From: JAYYZW01 sp036339995
GTDB taxonomy: Bacteria; Pseudomonadota; Gammaproteobacteria; Ga0077536
Direction: 5' to 3'
DNA: 21,187 nucleotides
NCBI GenBank assembly: GCA_036339995.1
Contig: JAYYZW010000098.1
Coordinates: forward strand, 1-21,187
Positions 1 through 6,945 of the stretch are shown one piece after another (the stretch's first letter is position 1; each line of letters starts with the position of its first letter). A program made the translations under genes and the position numbers. The notes below the pieces were generated by a model. It did not search any database, was not told where the DNA came from, and worked only from the letters and a program-made list of their open reading frames with translations.

Positions 1-36
1 CGGTCCGACGTACTTCACGCCAATCCGGACACCTGA
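1..36 (+). CDS. Possible 3' tail of an upstream gene
   Basis: Frame 1 is open from the window edge and ends in TGA at 34-36, giving the tail RSDVLHANPDT. It is followed 15 bases later by a REP hairpin, a usual place just after a gene end. Eleven codons are too few to identify a product, and the open frame could be chance. Confidence 0.2.
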   Translation, partial: RSDVLHANPDT

Positions 37-51
37 GTCCGCGTTCGCGAT

Positions 52-120
52 CATTCGCCCGCAAGCGGGCTCCTACCTAGCATGATTTAGTCACCGTAGG
101 AGACCGCTTGCGGGCGAATG
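52..120. repeat. REP pair (inverted, BIME-like)
   Basis: Two 25-base arms, 52-76 and 96-120, are reverse complements with one mismatch (GCGGGC versus GCGGTC) and are separated by 19 bases. Each arm has its own small dyad with a two-base loop; the left one is GCCCGC-AA-GCGGGC. This is the form of gammaproteobacterial REP sequences found in pairs between genes. The same core recurs at 20281-20302. The element lies just downstream of the EamA transporter gene, which ends at 145, and may act as its terminator or protect the mRNA 3' end. Confidence 0.75.
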
Positions 121-144
121 TTTAACGTAAGAGCGAAAGCCGGG

Positions 145-930
145 TCATTCCGGCGCTACCTCGCTCGTCGCGGCGCGGTGTTCGCTGATCGCCTTGTAGG
201 TCAACAGGACGAGGCCGCCGATAATGAAGCTAATGCCGACGATGTCGCCCATCGCGAGAGGCTCGTTCAAATGAAACGAGGTCGCGGACACCGCGACCAC
301 GGGTATGAAAAGGATCATCATGCTGGCAACGCCCGCCGGCAGATAGTCCAGCACATAGACCCATAGTAGCCACCCGAAAGCTGTCGAAACGAGCGCGGTA
401 AACCCGAGAGAGAGCAGGAAGCGATCCGTCCACACGATCGGCGCTTCTTCTGCGAATCCCGCGATCACCAGGAGAAAAGTAGCCCCGAAAGCCATTTGCC
501 ACGCGGTTAGCTGCAGTAAGTCCATCGGCGCCTTGCGTTGGATGCGTTTGATCATGACGGCGCTCGCCGCCCACAGGAAACCAGCCGTCACCGCGAGTAC
601 ATTGCTGGTGAGGCTTCCGGCCCCCGACCAGGGCCGAAACACCGCCGTCAGCCCGGCCGCCGCGCAAGCCACCGCCACCCATTGCAGGCCACGGACGCGC
701 TCGTTCAGGAACAACCATGCCAGCAGAAGCGTCCAGAACGGCATGCTGAAAACCAGGATCGACGTGCGGTTCGCCGCGCCTTCGGTGATCGCCCACTGCG
801 AACACCCGACGAGCCCGGTGGTATTGACGAGACCCAGGGCGAGCAGTTCCGGGATCCGTTGCGGAACGAGTTGTCGGCCGGTCAACGGTAACGCCAACAG
901 GAGGCAACCGGCGCCGATTGAGCAGCGCAA
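145..930 (-). CDS. EamA/DMT family transporter, 5' end irregular
   Basis: Inner-membrane permease of the drug/metabolite transporter superfamily, which exports or imports small metabolites; the substrate cannot be told. Hydrophobic segments run through the whole product, and the second half has the usual repeat of the first (for example GDIVGISFIIGGLVLLTYKA near the C-terminus). The start used here is TTG at 930, giving 261 aa, but this is short for the family (about 300 aa). The same frame continues upstream with a convincing first membrane segment (IAVALITLSVLWGYSWVFL, roughly 972-1029). No ATG, GTG or TTG lies between that segment and the in-frame stop at 1072-1074; only CTG codons occur, inside a GGGCA repeat. 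Either translation starts at CTG or the gene has lost its start. Family confidence is high and start confidence is low. Confidence 0.8.
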   Translation of the reverse strand: MRCSIGAGCLLLALPLTGRQLVPQRIPELLALGLVNTTGLVGCSQWAITEGAANRTSILVFSMPFWTLLLAWLFLNERVRGLQWVAVACAAAGLTAVFRPWSGAGSLTSNVLAVTAGFLWAASAVMIKRIQRKAPMDLLQLTAWQMAFGATFLLVIAGFAEEAPIVWTDRFLLSLGFTALVSTAFGWLLWVYVLDYLPAGVASMMILFIPVVAVSATSFHLNEPLAMGDIVGISFIIGGLVLLTYKAISEHRAATSEVAPE

Positions 931-1041
931 TCCAGCGAAGCTGAACGGTCCCGCGTCAAGCGACCCGAGCTTGAGGAATACCCAGCTATAGCCCCAGAGG
1001 ACGGACAGAGTGATGAGGGCGACGGCGATCGGCGCGCGTGC

Positions 1042-1070
1042 GGGCAGGGCAGGGCAGGGCAGGGCAGGGC
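1042..1070. repeat. GGGCA pentanucleotide tandem repeat
   Basis: Five full GGGCA units plus four bases of a sixth lie head to tail, over the expected 5' end of the EamA gene. On the gene strand they read as repeats of CCCTG. A unit of five bases changes the reading frame when copies are gained or lost. However, stops lie just upstream in two frames and no usual start codon occurs in the third, so a simple phase-variable start is not supported by this copy. Confidence 0.85.
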
Positions 1071-1089
1071 TTTAGTTAGGTTGCAGGGA

Positions 1090-1107
1090 CATCGAGCGCG
1101 CTCGATG
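1090..1107. other. Perfect 18-bp palindrome
   Basis: CATCGAGCGCGCTCGATG is a perfect dyad. It lies 46 bases beyond the stop of the enoyl-CoA hydratase gene and upstream of the EamA gene, both on the minus strand. It could be a protein-binding dyad controlling the transporter or part of a factor-independent stop for the upstream operon. It has no T-tract on either side, so a terminator is less likely. Confidence 0.4.
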
Positions 1108-1152
1108 GGAAGCGCGACTCTAACGCTTCCGTGCGGTTTTGTCAGCTAGCCT

Positions 1153-1941
1153 TCATTCGCCCTTGAACTGCGGATCCGATTTATTTAGATACGCTTGCGC
1201 CGCTACTTCCTGATCGGAAGTCGTCTGAGTCAACAGATTTTGATCTGCATCCATGTGCATGAGGGCGAGGTCGAGTGCGCCGGTGATCTGATTGACGCTG
1301 CGCTTGATCATCTGGGCGGCAACCGGGGATTTGTCGACGTAGGTTGCGGCGAATGCTTCCGTCCGTTCGAGCAGCCGCTCAGGCTCGGCGATTTCTTCCA
1401 ACAGACCCCAGTCCAGCAAGGGTTCGGCGTGGACGCGTTCGCCGCCGATCACGAGGCGCTTGGCCCGCGTCGGCCCGACGAGATGAATGGTCAAGGGCAG
1501 GCTCTGCCACATGAGGTTGAGACCGAGATTGATCTCGGGGTACTGGATGAAGCAGTCCGATGCGCCGATGCGAAAATCCATCGCGGTGACGAGACACGCG
1601 CCGCCGCCCAGCGCGCCGCCGTTCCAGGCGCCGATCGTGATCTGATCGATACCCAGGATCGCGTGCAGGGCGCGCGCACCGATCCGAAAACGGCGGCGCT
1701 TCAGCACCATAGGCGGCTCAGCTTCAATGCCCCAGTCCGTGAGATCGGCGCCGGAGGAAAAATGCCTGCCGGCGCCAGTGAAGATAACGACTCGGGTATC
1801 GGCATCATCCCGGAAAGACAGCGCGCAGTCCTCGATTTCGGCCAGGTGGTCGTAATTCAAGGCATTCGCTCGCTCGGGACGGTTCAGGGTGACGAAGGCG
1901 ATGTGCTCGCGCTTTTCGATTCGGAGATGGTGGTAGGTCAT
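1153..1941 (-). CDS. Enoyl-CoA hydratase/isomerase (crotonase) family protein
   Basis: Soluble crotonase-fold enzyme of 262 aa, the usual length, acting on acyl-CoA or related carbonyl substrates. The oxyanion-hole stretches are present: SSGADL at 62-67 and GGALGGGACL at 108-117. Of the two catalytic glutamates of rat enoyl-CoA hydratase, the one in YPEINLG (E136) is kept, but the one after GGG is replaced by cysteine (C116). Plain hydration of enoyl-CoA is therefore doubtful, and isomerase, decarboxylase or C-C hydrolase activity is possible. I chose the ATG at 1941. An alternative TTG at 2040 overlaps the stop of the HAD gene (TTGA) and adds 33 residues that do not look conserved. It is probably co-transcribed with the HAD gene. 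Confidence 0.88.
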   Translation of the reverse strand: MTYHHLRIEKREHIAFVTLNRPERANALNYDHLAEIEDCALSFRDDADTRVVIFTGAGRHFSSGADLTDWGIEAEPPMVLKRRRFRIGARALHAILGIDQITIGAWNGGALGGGACLVTAMDFRIGASDCFIQYPEINLGLNLMWQSLPLTIHLVGPTRAKRLVIGGERVHAEPLLDWGLLEEIAEPERLLERTEAFAATYVDKSPVAAQMIKRSVNQITGALDLALMHMDADQNLLTQTTSDQEVAAQAYLNKSDPQFKGE

Positions 1942-2036
1942 GGTGCGTTCAATATGTGGGTCCGACGTACGATTGCACGACGAAACGGCCCACAGTGCAA
2001 GCCGCCGGCCGATGGCTGCGGTGCGAAGGAAGCGAA

Positions 2037-2720
2037 TCAAACCAACCGATCGGCCAGCTCAGTCATCGATTTCACCACGAGATCCGGTGTGTGCTCGGTC
2101 CGACCGAAGGGCCGATCGCGGCGATCGATGAAAGTTGCCTGCATGCCGGCGGCTTTCGCGCCGATGCAATCGAAGGCGTGATTGGCAACGTGCATCACCT
2201 GATCGGGCGCTACACCGAGTTTCTCGCAGGCTGTTTCGTAGCTACGGTGATGGGGCTTGAAGCAGCCGGCATCCTGGACGGAAATCGTGTGATCGAAAGG
2301 AAAGTCGATATAGGGTTTGGCCGCCTCCAGCATATCGCGATCGCCGTTGGAGAAGATCGCAAGCGGATAGCGCTCTGCCAGGCGCCCCAGTGCCGCAGGT
2401 ACCTCCGGGAAGGGTCGCAATCGTTCGATGGCGGAAACTAGTGTTCGCACCTCTTTGTCACTGAATTCGATGCCTGCACGCTCCATCGTGTAGGCCACCG
2501 CGCGATGGCCGATCTCGCGGTAGGACGTATGACCGCGATCGCACAGGGAATCGATCATCGAGTTCTCGAAGTGCGTCCGCCGCCACCAGGTGACGAAGCG
2601 ATTGGGATCACCGTCCCAAGATTTGCTCGTGAGAAACGGTGTCACGAACTCGACTAAGCCGTCCTGCATGTCGACGATGGTGCCGTATTGATCGAAGGTT
2701 AAGACCTGTATCTTTCGCAC
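2037..2720 (-). CDS. HAD superfamily hydrolase, haloacid dehalogenase type II-like
   Basis: 227-aa cytosolic hydrolase with an aspartate nucleophile. Motif I is FDQYGTI (D10, T14), motif II is FSNG (S124, N125), motif III is CFKPHHRSY (K155, Y161), and motif IV is HVANHAFDCIGA with D184. The FDxYGT opening and the AFDxxGAxxAGM end are those of (S)-2-haloacid dehalogenases. Compared with L-DEX, the Ser175 and Asn177 equivalents are A179 and H181, so dehalogenation is likely by family but not certain. The start is GTG at 2720 with a weak GAGAG upstream. It is the first gene of a minus-strand pair with the crotonase and is divergent from the LLM block. Confidence 0.85.
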   Translation of the reverse strand: MRKIQVLTFDQYGTIVDMQDGLVEFVTPFLTSKSWDGDPNRFVTWWRRTHFENSMIDSLCDRGHTSYREIGHRAVAYTMERAGIEFSDKEVRTLVSAIERLRPFPEVPAALGRLAERYPLAIFSNGDRDMLEAAKPYIDFPFDHTISVQDAGCFKPHHRSYETACEKLGVAPDQVMHVANHAFDCIGAKAAGMQATFIDRRDRPFGRTEHTPDLVVKSMTELADRLV

Positions 2721-2762
2721 GTCGATCTACTCTCGGCTGTGAAGAGAGTTTGAAGAGCCAGC

Positions 2763-2790
2763 ACTATACCAAGCGCCGCCGAAGTCCGAA
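2763..2790 (-). promoter_or_regulatory. Candidate sigma-70 promoter for HAD-crotonase pair
   Basis: On the minus strand, TTCGGA (2785-2790) is followed after 16 bases by TATAGT (2763-2768), a five-of-six match to the -10 consensus. Transcription would start near 2757, about 37 bases before the GTG. The -35 match is poor. Confidence 0.4.
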
Positions 2791-2826
2791 GGAACTACGT
2801 AAAACAGTCATGAAAACGGTGCCGCC

Positions 2827-2855
2827 TTGACACTCGCAGATCGGCGGCGTAGTTT
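2827..2855 (+). promoter_or_regulatory. Candidate sigma-70 promoter for the LLM block
   Basis: A perfect -35 box TTGACA (2827-2832) is followed after 17 bases by TAGTTT (2850-2855). The promoter is flanked by GCCGCC (2821-2826) and GGCGGC (2843-2848), which form a dyad over the -35 and spacer and could be an operator. The first LLM gene begins 33 bases downstream, with a strong AGGAGG ribosome site at 2877-2882. Confidence 0.5.
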
Positions 2856-2887
2856 GGCGCCGGCGTTGGATTCCCAGGAGGACCTGC

Positions 2888-3985
2888 ATGAAACTCGGCT
2901 ACTTCATGATGCCGCTGCATCATATCGACCGCGACTACCATGAGACGCTCAACGAGGACATGGAGGCCATTATCTATGCCGACGAACTGGGCTACACCGA
3001 GGCCTGGGTGGGTGAGCATTACTCGAGTGCTGTCGAGCAGATCACCTCGCCCTTGATGTTTCACGCAAATCTCATCAGCCGCACGAAGCAGATTAAACTC
3101 GCGACGGGCGTGATCTGCCTGCCGCAGTATCATCCAGCGGTGACAGCTGGGCAGGCGGCAATGTTCGATCACCTGAGTGACGGCCGTTTCATCATGGGCG
3201 TCGGTCCTGGTGGGCTGCTGTCGGACTTCGAGCTCTTCGGCGTCATGGATGAGGACCGCATGGAAATGATGGAGGAAGCGCTCGATCAGATCCTGGAACT
3301 GTGGTCGACCAAGCCGCCGTACAAATTGCACGGCAAGCATTGGACCATCGAAATGAAAGACTGGACCCACCACGACATCAAACTCGGCTACGTTGCCAAA
3401 CCGCTGCAACAACCGCACCCTCCCATCGCGATTTCCGCCATGAGTCCGGCCTCGGGTTCGCTCAAGTTCGCCGGTCGCCGCGGGTATATCCCCGTGACGG
3501 CTAATTTTATCGCAACGTGGTCCGCCAAGACCCACTGGCCCGCCTATTGCGACGGGGCAAATGAAGGCGGTCAAACACCTGATGCGGAAGCCTGGCACGT
3601 GGCGCGAAGTATCTTCGTCGCCGATACCGATGAGGAAGCGGCGGCGTTCGTCGCCGCCGGGGACAGCTCTTACACTTATTATTACGAGTACCTGTTCACG
3701 ATCTTTGATCGCGCGGATTTCAAGGGTCCATTCGTCGCCAATCAGGACGACGACCCCGCCGAGTTGAGCGCGAACAAAGTACGCGATGCCTGCGTGATCC
3801 ACGGCAGCCCGGAATCGGTCGCGAGAAAACTGCTGGCCTTGCGCGAAGAGATCGGCCATTTCGGCACCCTGCTCTACGCCGCGCACGATTGGCAGGATAA
3901 AGCCGCAATGAAAAAATCGATGCGCTTGATGGCCGAAGAAGTCATGCCCCGCGTCAATCAGACGCTCGGCGCCAAAGCGGCCTGA
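2888..3985 (+). CDS. LLM flavin-dependent oxidoreductase, limonene monooxygenase (LimB)-like
   Basis: 365-aa (beta/alpha)8 luciferase-like enzyme, which in this family uses reduced FMN and O2, or F420, on small organic substrates. An EH motif (EHYSS, 43-47) follows the AWVG strand. IKLATGVICLPQYHP at 69-83 and DHLSDGRFIMGVGPGG at 94-109 match the form seen in limonene 1,2-monooxygenase-like members, as does the GPGGLLSDFELFG stretch and the EEALDQILELW helix. The start is ATG with AGGAGG ten bases ahead. It is first of the plus-strand block; the next LLM gene follows after 94 bases. Monooxygenase action on a terpenoid or alkanal is an inference from resemblance, and the substrate is unknown. 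Confidence 0.88.
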   Translation: MKLGYFMMPLHHIDRDYHETLNEDMEAIIYADELGYTEAWVGEHYSSAVEQITSPLMFHANLISRTKQIKLATGVICLPQYHPAVTAGQAAMFDHLSDGRFIMGVGPGGLLSDFELFGVMDEDRMEMMEEALDQILELWSTKPPYKLHGKHWTIEMKDWTHHDIKLGYVAKPLQQPHPPIAISAMSPASGSLKFAGRRGYIPVTANFIATWSAKTHWPAYCDGANEGGQTPDAEAWHVARSIFVADTDEEAAAFVAAGDSSYTYYYEYLFTIFDRADFKGPFVANQDDDPAELSANKVRDACVIHGSPESVARKLLALREEIGHFGTLLYAAHDWQDKAAMKKSMRLMAEEVMPRVNQTLGAKAA

Positions 3986-4079
3986 ACGAGCGGGCGACCC
4001 GAACCTCGATGCGAAATGCGCTTGCGCGCTAACAGCCTGGCGTAGTGCCTAATTCGTGTCGACACAGGAGTGAAAATCG

Positions 4080-5093
4080 ATGAATGATAAGAAATTGAAG
4101 TTCGGCCTCTGGTACGACTTCAGGAATCCGCCTGAGTGGCAACGCGACAATACCGAGCTGTATCACGCTTGTTTCGAGCAAATCGTACGCGCCGAGCAAG
4201 CCGGCTTCGATGACATCTGGTTATCCGAGCATCATTTTCTCGACGACTGCTATTCCCCCTCGATGCTCGCCATCGGCTGCGCCATCGCGGCCCTCACGAA
4301 GACCATTCGCATTGGCACAAGTGTGCTCCTGTTGCCCCTGCACGACCCGGTGCGCGTCGCCGAAGACGCGGCGACACTCGATGTGATATCAGGCGGCCGC
4401 CTCGAACTCGGCCTCGGCGTCGGTTACAAGGTCGAAGAACTTCGCGCCTGGGGTGTGGACCCCAAGTCACGAGGACAGCGCATGGAAGAGGGGATCGAGA
4501 TCATTCAACGGCTGTTTGCCGGTGAACGCTTTAGTTTTCATGGTCAATACCACGACTTCGAGGACATCCAGCTACGGCCGATGCCGGTGCAGGAAAAACC
4601 CAGGCTCTGGATCGCCGGGTTCAGCAAGGTTGCCGTCCGCCGCGCGGCTCGGGTCGGAGCCGGTTATATCGCCGTGGGACCGATAGGACCGTTTACGAAA
4701 GTCTACCGCGCCGAACTGACGAAACAGGGTCGCGATCCGGACGATTACGAAGTCGCTGCAGGCTATGCCTGGCTGCACGTAGCCCGGGATCCTGAAAAGC
4801 GCTGGTCAGAAGCAGTCGAACATCTTGCCTACCAGCAGAATTGCTACGGCGAGTGGTTCTCGGCCGCGGGTATGGATTTCATCAAACCGGTAACGGCGAC
4901 GCGTGAATCCATCGAAAGCAATGACTGCTACATCGTAAGCCCCGATAAAGCAATCGAGATGATCAAGGAATACGTCAAAGCCACCGGCTCGAGCCGTTTC
5001 TACACTTGGGCCGTACCACCCGGCATGCATCCCAGCTGGACCGATGAACACATCGAATTAATGTCCACCGAAGTGATGCCCGAGTTTCGATAG
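4080..5093 (+). CDS. LLM class flavin-dependent oxidoreductase
   Basis: 337-aa luciferase-like protein. It has SEHH at 49-52 after strand 2, a cofactor-side LLLPLHDPVRVAED stretch around 84-97, ISGGRLELGLGVGY at 103-116, and a typical RPMPVQEKPRLWIAG strand in the middle. This form, with SEHH and HDP, is common to bacterial luciferase alpha-like monooxygenases. The start is ATG with ACAGGAGTG upstream. It follows the LimB-like gene by 94 bases and precedes a 137-base AT-rich gap. The two may work as partners in the same oxidation, but neither substrate nor cofactor (FMN or F420) can be read from the sequence. Confidence 0.88.
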   Translation: MNDKKLKFGLWYDFRNPPEWQRDNTELYHACFEQIVRAEQAGFDDIWLSEHHFLDDCYSPSMLAIGCAIAALTKTIRIGTSVLLLPLHDPVRVAEDAATLDVISGGRLELGLGVGYKVEELRAWGVDPKSRGQRMEEGIEIIQRLFAGERFSFHGQYHDFEDIQLRPMPVQEKPRLWIAGFSKVAVRRAARVGAGYIAVGPIGPFTKVYRAELTKQGRDPDDYEVAAGYAWLHVARDPEKRWSEAVEHLAYQQNCYGEWFSAAGMDFIKPVTATRESIESNDCYIVSPDKAIEMIKEYVKATGSSRFYTWAVPPGMHPSWTDEHIELMSTEVMPEFR

Positions 5094-5230
5094 AATGCTG
5101 TCCCAGATGACTTATATGTTACGAACAAGAAAGCGTTCTATAAATTATTCACATACGCGAAGAATTTTGAGATAGCTTCTAATTAGGAGCTTGATCGTGC
5201 TCACACTTAACCGAATTGGGAGGATACGGT
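5094..5230 (+). promoter_or_regulatory. AT-rich intergenic segment with possible promoter
   Basis: This gap is clearly more AT-rich than its surroundings between about 5107 and 5190. A possible promoter is TTGAGA (5167-5172), a 17-base spacer, then CTTGAT (5190-5195), giving a start near 5202 and a short leader before the ATG at 5231. The -10 match is weak (three of six). The segment likely separates the first two LLM genes from the tightly packed five-gene run that follows. Confidence 0.3.
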
Positions 5231-6127
5231 ATGGGAGCCTCGCTTGGTCTCCTCCAATGGACAGAAGGGACGACGGGAGCGGATCTCGTCACCCATGCGC
5301 AGCGCCTTGAAGCACTGGGTTATGAGGAATTATGGTTGCCCGAGGTCTTTGGGCGCGAACCGCTGGCGACCTGCGGCTATCTGCTCGCGAAAACCAATAA
5401 GATCAACATTTCGGCCGGTATCGCGAACGTTTACGTTCGCGACGCGGACTGTGCGGCACAGGCGCGCAATTGCTTGTCGGAATTATCCGGCGGCCGTTTT
5501 CGCCTCGGCCTCGGCGTCTCGCACCCGGTGCTGATCGAGCCACGCGGCCATAGCTGGTCGAAACCTGTACCGAAAATGCGGAGCTACTTGGATCGGATCC
5601 GCGAGGCACCGATCGAAAGTCCTAAAGCCGCACATTCCGCCCCAATCATCGTCGCCGGGCACGGCAAGGGACTGGTCAAGGTGGCGAGGGATCACGCGGA
5701 CGGCTCGTTTCTGTTCCTGCAACCGGTCGAGGCCATTCACATGGCACGCGAGATCCTGGGACCGGACAAAGAGATCCACGCGGCCGTTCGTTGCGTACTG
5801 GATCCCGATCCAGTCAGTGCCCGCGACCTCGCACGGCGCGCCTGCGCGTTCTACATTTCCCTGCCGGCTTACCAGGCACGATGGGGCGAACTCGGATACG
5901 ACGACAGCGACTGGGCGGACGGCGGCAGTGACCGTTTGATCGACGCGATCTGCGCTTGGGGTGATGGGCCGGGTCTGAAACAGAAACTCGCCCAGTTCGA
6001 GGAGGCCGGCGCAACCCACATCGTGCTCTATCCGTGCAATCCGGATGAGGCCTATCGACCGGACAGCGCCGTCTCTAAGGACTGGCACTGGTCCTTACTG
6101 GAAGCGATGGCGCCGGCCCACGCTTGA
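5231..6127 (+). CDS. LLM oxidoreductase, TIGR03620-like (probable F420 type)
   Basis: 298-aa luciferase-fold enzyme. Key stretches are PEVFGREP (37-44), SAGIANVYVRD (61-71), LSGGRFRLGLGVSH (85-98), RGHSWSKP (105-112) and GGSDRLIDA (231-239). These match the subfamily predicted to use coenzyme F420. It shares all of them with the LLM gene at 6946 and is its closest relative in the window. I chose ATG 5231 because GGGAGG lies at 5218-5223, seven bases upstream; the TTG at 5216 would overlap that site. It opens a five-gene run (LLM, SDR, LLM, GST-like, LLM) with gaps of 25-34 bases, so co-transcription is likely. Substrate unknown. Confidence 0.87.
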   Translation: MGASLGLLQWTEGTTGADLVTHAQRLEALGYEELWLPEVFGREPLATCGYLLAKTNKINISAGIANVYVRDADCAAQARNCLSELSGGRFRLGLGVSHPVLIEPRGHSWSKPVPKMRSYLDRIREAPIESPKAAHSAPIIVAGHGKGLVKVARDHADGSFLFLQPVEAIHMAREILGPDKEIHAAVRCVLDPDPVSARDLARRACAFYISLPAYQARWGELGYDDSDWADGGSDRLIDAICAWGDGPGLKQKLAQFEEAGATHIVLYPCNPDEAYRPDSAVSKDWHWSLLEAMAPAHA

Positions 6128-6152
6128 TGGCGCTCGCCCTTGAGGAGTAACC

Positions 6153-6920
6153 ATGGGACGTCTTCAAGACAAAGTATGCATTATCACCGGAGCCGCCGGC
6201 GGCCAAGGGAAGGTGGCCGTCGATTTGTTTGCCCGAGAAGGCGCGAAAGTGGTCGCGGCCGATCTGCAGGAGGGCGGTGCAGACGTCATTCAGCCTTTAA
6301 TAGAAGCCCATCCCGAGCGGATCGCCTATGTCCATGCCGACGTCACGGTCGCATCGGATCTCGATCGATTGGTCGATACCGCTGTCGAGCGCTTCGGACG
6401 CATCGACGTCCTGTTCAACAATCACGGCGTAATGGTCGGCAGCCCGTTTCTCGAAACGACCACCGAAGAACTCGACACCGTTCTCAACGTCAATGTGCGC
6501 GCCTCGTTTCTCTTGAGCCAGCGGGTCGCGCGTCGCATGGTGTCCCAGGGCGGCGGCGGATCCATTATCCACAACAGTTCCGTCGGCGGCCTGGTCGGTT
6601 TTCCGGACATGGCGGCCTACGGTACGTCGAAAGCCGGCATCGCCCAATTGGCCCGTTCGATGGCTAATGATCTCAAGGCCCACAGTATTCGCGTGAACGC
6701 CGTGGCGCCCGGCGGCATCGATACGCCGATGCCGCACAAATACCTCGAGAAATTCGATAACCGCGACGAGATTTGGGCAGCGATGGAACAGGCCCATCTG
6801 ACCGGTCGCCTGGGCCGGCCCGAGGAAGTGATATGGCTGGTGATATTTCTGGCTTCCGACGAAGCGTCTTTCATGACCGGCGCGGTGATCCCGGTGGACG
6901 GCGGCTACACGGCCATCTGA
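6153..6920 (+). CDS. SDR family NAD(P)-dependent oxidoreductase
   Basis: 255-aa classical short-chain dehydrogenase/reductase interconverting an alcohol and a ketone. It has the TGAAGGQG nucleotide-binding motif (12-19) and an Asp at the end of strand 2 (D37, in VVAADLQ), which favours NAD over NADP. NNHG (89-92, for the usual NNAG), N114, the NSSVGG catalytic serine (142-143) and YGTSK (Y156, K160) follow. The C-terminal PGGIDTPM and MTGAVIPVDGGY are typical. A GAGGAG site precedes the ATG. It sits 25 bases after one TIGR03620-like LLM gene and 25 before the other, so its product or substrate is probably shared with them. Confidence 0.93.
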   Translation: MGRLQDKVCIITGAAGGQGKVAVDLFAREGAKVVAADLQEGGADVIQPLIEAHPERIAYVHADVTVASDLDRLVDTAVERFGRIDVLFNNHGVMVGSPFLETTTEELDTVLNVNVRASFLLSQRVARRMVSQGGGGSIIHNSSVGGLVGFPDMAAYGTSKAGIAQLARSMANDLKAHSIRVNAVAPGGIDTPMPHKYLEKFDNRDEIWAAMEQAHLTGRLGRPEEVIWLVIFLASDEASFMTGAVIPVDGGYTAI

Positions 6921-6945
6921 ATGCTTAACCACCGGTGAAGAACCC

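Noticed and set aside
1042..1070. CRISPR or other array
   Set aside because: The only tandem repeat is a five-base unit without spacers; no spaced repeats were seen elsewhere.
1042..1107. Phase-variable start for the EamA transporter through the GGGCA repeat
   Set aside because: The upstream ATG at 1107 and a second frame both stop before the repeat, and the third frame has no ATG, GTG or TTG, so repeat-number change alone would not join a start to the gene.
1195..2181. Long plus-strand open frame (328 codons) over the crotonase and HAD genes
   Set aside because: It is antisense to two clear families and crosses their boundary; its translation resembles no domain. GC-rich coding DNA often gives such frames.
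2795..3886. Long minus-strand open frame (363 codons) under the LimB-like gene
   Set aside because: It is the antisense image of a well-supported LLM gene with a strong ribosome site; no domain is recognisable.
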